In this document: positions 57,742 to 64,000 of the stretch, piece by piece
How the letters are laid out: each line of letters begins with the position of its first letter
Position numbering within the stretch: position 1 is the stretch's first letter
From: Liolophura sinensis
Taxonomy: Eukaryota; Mollusca; Polyplacophora; Chitonida; Chitonidae
Reading direction: 5' to 3'
Length of the DNA stretch: 64,000 nucleotides
NCBI RefSeq assembly: GCF_032854445.1
Contig: NC_088297.1
Span: forward strand, 22,643,127 to 22,707,126
Translations under genes and position numbers: made by a program
The notes under the pieces: generated by a model
What the model was told of the DNA's origin: nothing
Databases searched by the model: none
Seen by the model: the letters and a program-made list of their open reading frames with translations, nothing else

Positions 57742-57960
57742 CTGTAATTCTTCACCCTTTTCTCATGTTTGCAAAGGTGTTATTCAAGCATATTCTGAAG
57801 GCATTTTTCTAGGCAGACTGACAAAATTGCATGTATTGAGAAACCCTGGAATTGGCTGATCCAACCAATGTAGTTTTGTCTCCAAAATGAACTTTAAAAT
57901 GTCTACAAAATGCACTGAAAGTTGCTCTTTCATAGGTGAATAGGTCTTGGAATTAGGATT
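57742..57960 (+). mobile_element. MITE-like family C copy
   Basis: Left end CTGTAATTCTTCACCCTTTT. Internal ATATTCTGAAGGCATTTTTC, GATCCAACCAATGTAGTTTT and CACTGAAAGTTG match copy 14853-15048. The right end has been altered by a short insertion. Confidence 0.7.
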
Positions 57961-58140
57961 GACAAGAGAACATTGGTAACACTCCGTTATTGTCTAATAC
58001 CGTAGGCCATACACAATACATGTACTTACAACAAATGAACATATTTATACAACCTTTACCTTAAATGAAAGGGCTATACTTTATGTTCAATAAAATATCT
58101 AAATTTTCTGTCAGTAGGGCTTGTTATTTGAGTACCGCAT

Positions 58141-58383
58141 CTAAGAGTTAAACATTGAAGGCTCAAAAATCTCCTTTACACCGCCATTTGAACAGATTAC
58201 ATACATCATCATGCTTAGCTTTGCCAAGTAGCCCATCAGGATATGGCATTCCCGACACATTTTTGGCAGACAACAGCCACAAATGTAGGCATGATGTGGT
58301 CGTCTAGTACATCCCAAACTCATCCTTTTTAGTTCGCTTTCACAGACCTTAAAATCCACGATTATCACGATATACATACGCAT
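58141..58383 (-). other. Cys/His-rich open frame, possible transposase zinc-finger relic
   Basis: An 80-codon minus-strand frame containing CTRRPHHAYICGCCLPKMCR then ECH. The spacing (Y-x-C-x2-C, x4-C, x2-CH) resembles the cysteine-rich end of piggyBac-type transposases. No upstream DDE domain is seen in the window. Only composition and spacing support this, so it is a weak call. Confidence 0.2.
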
Positions 58384-60306
58384 TTAGCTGAGACTGGAAA
58401 TGCACGTCAATCATATGGTAAGAGTAAAACCGGAAGCACCTTGACGTTACAATTAATATTCAAGAGGAAGAAAGGAGGGGTTTCATTGGGCAAGCATTTA
58501 ACATGGCAGGACTTTCAATGTGCCTCGAATTGGTGGATTTGTAGAACATGAAGATGTTTAAAACCGTTTTTCTCTCTTACGAAAACTTTAAATATGGTGA
58601 CCTTCATAACAAAAAACAGCCACTAAACTACAAAAAGGGCTATACCTGACATGGATGTTATATGGGTTACGCAATTTTTCTTTTTGTACAAGTTTGTCCG
58701 GCAACAAAGAAGCACATTACATGGACTCCCAAGGACTCCTTTGTCATCATATGACTGAAAGTGTTAAGTACAACGAACTCCCTTGAGTTCTCTCCCTGTA
58801 TACGTGTCCATCTCCTAACACAAAAGGTCAGCGAATCTTGTTCATTGTTTACTGGATACTAAATATAGGGAGACTGACCTTCTGGATGGTGGTAACTGAA
58901 AAAATACTGAGTGTGTAACATTTGACTGTGAGTGCATAAACTACCACAACTCTGCCAACAAACGACACATTGTTTACTGTACATGGCTAAAGTGATAGGT
59001 GAACTCCAGCTGGTCGCTCAGAACAGTCAAAGTTCACAGCCTACGTCTGGTTAGACTAAACAAATACCCAGCATATACTCCAAGGATGTTTACCTTGCAA
59101 TGCCTCAACTTTCTTACAGGTTGAGTTCTGAAGATGTGTCTATTGGCATATTCTCAGAAAAGAATGATATTACTAGAGATATACTGTACCTACATACATG
59201 TGCTCTTTAGGGCAACTTTAAATGATTTGTTTATTGTTTTATATAAATAATCTCTAAATTAATCGTCCACCTACAATGTACAATTGTAACAAATCCGATC
59301 AAAATAAATACATCCAGAATACTATAAAAAAACTTTATTTCTTATGCTTAATGGAACATGAATATATTTTTTGAGTTTTCAAACAAAGCCGAGCAATTTT
59401 CCTCCCTTATGAATTTAAGTCACCAAATCTGTCCAAAGGTAATGGATGCATTAGAGAAGTTAAGGTACATGAAGGTGTATATGCACATATATGCCTAAAG
59501 TCAGTCATTCATCCAGCCGTTCCACATTACACAGTTAAGTCAGCATATTTTCTTCTTCTGTCAGACTATACCTGAAAGAAATCAAACAGCTTTGTTGCTT
59601 CTGTTATCAAAATCACAACCATGTGTTTACACCACCTCAAACACAGAGCTAGTCTACACTCGTTCTTGCACTCTGACGAATACCAAAGATTTCTCAAATA
59701 TCTCAGATGTACATCCCAGACAAGAGCATCAAAACCTGATATCAAGAAAATGTGACCTAGCTGATGGAATTACTGTGTTTCCTGGTCAGCCACTGAGTCA
59801 ATCTCTCACAACGCATATTTGCTGTCAATGGAAGACGGCCCCTAAAGCTCAGTACAGATTAATTTAATTGGGATTGAAGTGAGGCGTTTCTGTGACAATG
59901 GCTGGACAACCCGGAGTTAAGAGGATTGAGAAGATTGTCTGACCAGGTGCTACAGACCTCAGCTAATTACCTCACCTGTATTCTGCCTCAGGCAAGATAA
60001 TGACAGGTACACTGGAAAGTCTGGCCAGCGAGTGGTCAGTCAAGCAGGTCCAATGCTGTCTGACAGCACAGCCAGGAATCTAAGACATTTAGCCAGGTTA
60101 TGGTCATTAGACTAATGGGGCCGTCACAGAGGTGATGTTTTCATTGAATCAAGCTAGTCATCTCACACAGGAATATTGATATCCTATATGTATATAGAGA
60201 CGTGTCCAAGGCTTTATAAGGTTACCCTAAAAGGAAAACTGCACAGTATGGAGTCCAAAGCATAGAACAGAACGACTTGTGTGTACTCCATTGAGTGAAC
60301 AAAAGG
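58384..60306. other. No gene recognised
   Basis: A small SINE-B fragment in plus orientation lies near 58738-58786 (CATCATATGACTGAAAGTGT). The rest is unassigned. Confidence 0.4.

Positions 60307-60333
<27 letters not shown>
60307..60333. repeat. (TA)n microsatellite
   Basis: About 13 TA repeats followed by CACACA. Confidence 0.95.
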
Positions 60334-60339
<6 letters not shown>

Positions 60340-62231
60340 GGTATTTGTGTATTGTGAATTAAAATATAAGCTCAGTATAAAAGATGAACTGGTTTCAGAG
60401 GGATGTATATGCACATCAGCTTAAAAGAAAGCATTGCAGGCCTTTGTTTGTTAACAAAAATATGACACAAAACAAAGACAAAGAAGATAAATTGATGCTT
60501 TTTTTGTTTCTTTTCATTTTATACCAACATTTTACACTGACACTTCAAAACCTGTTGTTCAGATATAATCCATATATATTCTAATGACACTCAATAAGCC
60601 ATAAGCTACTTCCTTTAACTGCCATATACATCATGTTCGCAGGAATCTTGATAGTACATTTACCCTTCACAATAATATCCAATACAAAATCTTCAGATTC
60701 CTAACCATGTTCAAAATCAGCAAATTAAAACTCAGCGAAATGAGCATCTTATGTACACATGTGTATAGCACATGTAGCTTTCAAAAATTGCTGCTAAATT
60801 TGATCATGCGTGCCCCAATTTTTTCTGTAAGTATATCTCCACCAATCAATACTTTTGTGTCAATGCCAAAGCCGTGGACATTATTTGCGATGACAATTCT
60901 TATTGGCTGTAACATCGGATCCACTCGGATGACCTAGAGGATCTACATCGTTCTCCACAATGGTGATCAGCTCTTCAGGGTTAGATGCACAAAAGCACAG
61001 GAAGTGTCTGCGTCAAGCGTAACCAAAGCAATTTACGTTTTCTCCACTGAAAATGTTTGAAAAGCTGCAGAGTCACAGCCAATTTTGAATCCTAAGGCTT
61101 GAAAACCGGAGCCAGCACACAGATTTCTGTAAGACCAGAGAGAATCCATCAGGATTAATACTGGCAGCAAGGTTGGCCGCGAGTCAGTTCCATACACAGA
61201 AAGCTTTCCTGAAAATCGTTACGAAAGAACGGCCATACTATAAGGATAGACATTAGAGTGTCCATCAAGGGAATGACGTCTAATTCTGTTCAGCCTCTCC
61301 CTAGGGGAATAAACATTGTTAGGGTGGGGGTTCCAGAGTGCCAATCAGGTCGGCTATGAAAGATAATATGATTGGTGCAATCCAAGCTAGATGCTTCTTT
61401 TTTGGTTCACCAATGACTTTTGAGCACGGAATATCTGGAATGATTTAGACGAACATCACGGGGAGGACAAAGAGGTACTGGCGTGCAAGAGTGAGAAAAC
61501 TGGGGAAGCAAATCATCAATCGACACCACTGACATTTATCTACATGGATTCCATCAGAATTGGTCCTGCATTTTGGATGCAACAGCTCATTGGATAATGA
61601 CCGTGTGCTTCTGGCAAACCTGGCACATTCCTTGTTCAATACAGCAGAAAGTAACAGACTGAACATGTAGATTGTAGCCATGTTGATGCCTTTATATTTA
61701 TAATATACATGTGTTCAAGTACATGCTGAATGGGCCATAATTTCCTTTTTTTTTTTTTTGTTCATTTATCCAATGTGCCATATACATTTTACATAAAAGT
61801 CGCAAAGAAAATTTTCTATACTGGCTGTAACTGGAATACGTACTGTGGTTTCATTCTCACACGGCTATACGTACATATACATGTTTAAGGTGTTCGATCC
61901 AAAATAGTATCCAAAATATATGTGCATGTCTCAACAAACACATGTAAAACAAGTGTCATCAGGAAAGGCTCATGAAAACTTCATATCAGAATTTATAAGT
62001 ATCAATCTTTTACATGGTGTACACGTCCATATTTTTTTACGAGTCTTTTTCTTTTTTTTCAAATAATTTAAATACGGCACAGTGGGATAGTTGAAATCCA
62101 TGGTGGACTTTATGGACAAGTATTCAAAAAATTGGATAGCAGTAATGTCAAATTACTGGTAAAGTTGACTACTGCATCGTCTAGCCCTACAAAAGGATAA
62201 GTAAAAAGATATGCATATATATTGATAGTAA
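60334..62231. other. No gene recognised
   Basis: Short frames near 60707 and 61445 (minus) have no identifiable motif. Confidence 0.4.
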
Positions 62232-62862
62232 AGCTATGGTTTTAGATTTCAGCTGCCTAGCTTTCCCTTTCCCTTGAAGCTCACTGGTTTTAGTTTTCAT
62301 CTACTTACCTTTCCCTTTCCCTTGAAGTTCTATGGTTTTAGTTTTCAGTTGCCTACGTGTATCTTTCACTTTCTCTTGAAGCTCAATGATTTTTAGTTTT
62401 AGTCGTTCAGCTTTCCCTTTCTCTTAAAGCTCACTGGTTTTAGTTTTCAGCTCTCTAGCTTTCCCTTTCTCTTAAAGCTCAGTGGTTTTACTTTTCAGCT
62501 GTCTAGTTTCCCCTTTCCTTTGAAGCTCACTGCTGACTGGGAAGTTGGAAAGAAAATTTTCTATATTGGCTGTGACTGGAAGTTTTCAGCTCTCTAGCTT
62601 TCCCTTTCCCTTGAAGTTCACTGGTTTTAGTTTTCAGCTGCCTAGCTTGCCCTTTCTCTTGAAGCTCACTGGTTTTTAGTTTTCAGTTGTTCAGCTTTCC
62701 CTTTCCCTTGAAGCTCACTGGTTTTAGTTTTCAGCTGCCTAGCTTTCCCTTTCCTTTGAAGCTCACTGGTTGTAGTTTTCAGCTGCGTAGCTTTCCCTTT
62801 CCCTTGAAGCTCACTGGTTGTAGTTTTCAGCTGCGTAGCTTTCCCTTTCCCTTGAAGCTCAC
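62232..62862. repeat. Minisatellite, about 48-bp unit, about twelve copies, interrupted
   Basis: The unit is AGCTTTCCCTTTCCCTTGAA plus GCTCACTGGTTTTAGTTTTC plus AGCTGCCT. At about 62528-62590 the order breaks and a foreign segment (AAAGAAAATTTTCTATATTG) intervenes. It resembles sequence at 61803-61840. Confidence 0.92.
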
Positions 62863-64000
62863 ATGATTTGTGTTTTCTTACAGAGTAAACATAACCCAGT
62901 CCTTGTGACGATAACCATGGTTTTTACCGTGTTAAGGAGCAAATGTCCTTCTGGCTGATTAACAACCACCATCTGTGACCAGTGTGTCTTCCCCCTCGTT
63001 TTCTGCCTCTAGATACATGTGCCTACCAAAATTATGAAAGGGAAAAAAAAAAAACCTGGCAACAATTTTTCCAGTCTGTCACTTTGGCAGATGATTTGTC
63101 AGTGTTGATGGGCAATTCCTAGTGCACAGTTCTGCAGTTTCCTCAGCAGTGAGCAGATCCTTGCATAAAACCTTTGAGGGTTCCCATAAAATCCATGCGG
63201 CTGCCAATGAGAGTACATACACATCAGGTGGAGATAAAGGAATCACCCATATAACCACTGGAGAGGGCCCCAGTGTATCACACACCATGTGTCTGATACC
63301 AGAGATAAGACTGTTGACTGGACTGGTAATAAACAAACACACATGGCTTATACAGCACCATATCCTCTTGCTGCTTTTTCTGCAGCAGAGCCCTAGAATT
63401 TGGGTCCCTTTGATAATTCATACCAGACACTGGTGCACATAGATATGTGCACACAGGTTGGCAGTGTTTAGAGATAACCAAGGCTGCTCAGGGTGAGACA
63501 AAATTCTCTACTTACTTTAATACAGGTCTGAAGGTCCTCATATATGTAAGACATAAATAAATGCTCCTATGCATTCATTGTAAGCCCTTTATACTGTCTT
63601 ATCTGGCACTAATATTAGTGCCATGTCTTATGAAGAATCAGTATGTCGTACTCTTTAATCCTGAAGGCCTCCTGTACAAAATTACATGTAGCTAAACAGG
63701 AGAATAATGTATTGGACATCAGTGCCTGACAAGAGGTTACTTAACTAACTCACTTTAGAATTAAGTATTAACATATTTATGTATTTCATTGGTGTTTTTA
63801 ACTTTACCTGTATCCACTTTACTTTCCAGGAAGATGATTTATATAATGACTTCAAAAATGCTTTACATCTGTCCTCACTATCCACTTCAGAGCCACCAAC
63901 CCCCTCCCCATCCCTACATACCCACACAAAATATCACCAGGCTGAGCACAAGCCTTGCAACGTTAATAATCTGCCCCATGTATGTCTACAGAGCACATTA
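62863..64000. other. No gene established
   Basis: Open frames overlap on both strands at 63079-63480 without recognisable domains. A SINE-A tail remnant (TTTCATTGGTGTTTTTAAC) lies near 63790. Confidence 0.4.

Noticed and set aside
63079-63480. Overlapping frames on both strands (87 and 106 codons)
   Set aside because: The strands conflict and neither has a recognisable domain.

Overview
The window reads as nuclear DNA of an invertebrate animal, most likely a lophotrochozoan such as a mollusc. It is AT-rich, has spliced genes with long introns, and carries many copies of two tRNA-headed SINE types of a kind I associate with mollusc and related genomes. It also holds about a dozen minisatellites. 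Nothing bacterial or viral is visible. The species assignment is inference.

Two protein genes are supported. On the minus strand, six small exons between 20904 and 10270 spell the first half of a kinesin-3 motor domain closest to KIF13. Their splice sites and phases join exactly. The P-loop, the [12 protein letters not shown] segment and the SSRSHAVF switch I motif are all present. The exon with the very start of the motor and every exon after switch I were not found. The gene therefore probably runs off one or both sides of the window. On the plus strand, 6740-8572 is an uninterrupted 610-codon gene for a secretory-pathway leucine-rich-repeat membrane protein with LRRNT, LRRs, LRRCT, Thr-rich stalk and one membrane helix. 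If the kinesin continues below position 1, the LRR gene sits antisense in a kinesin intron longer than 10 kb.

Layout: 1-6739 is noncoding, with two diverged long-period tandem repeats and a 27-bp minisatellite. 6740-8572 is the LRR gene. 10270-20904 holds the kinesin exons and SINE-filled introns. 20905-64000 contains no gene I can establish. It holds SINEs, a MITE-like family, one element with long terminal inverted repeats, minisatellites (units about 12 to 77 bp), two or three diverged copies of an unknown coding-like segment, and two or three weak candidate exons.

The most informative structures are: SINE copies that share the same 5' break yet carry their own target duplications; a SINE nested inside another SINE with an 11-bp duplication; a 38-bp minisatellite that alternates two unit types for 22 units and then homogenises; a 74-bp tandem repeat with a perfect TGACGTCA in each copy; and a minisatellite that appears to have grown from the tail of an older repeat. 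All repeat boundaries were read by eye and may be off by several bases.
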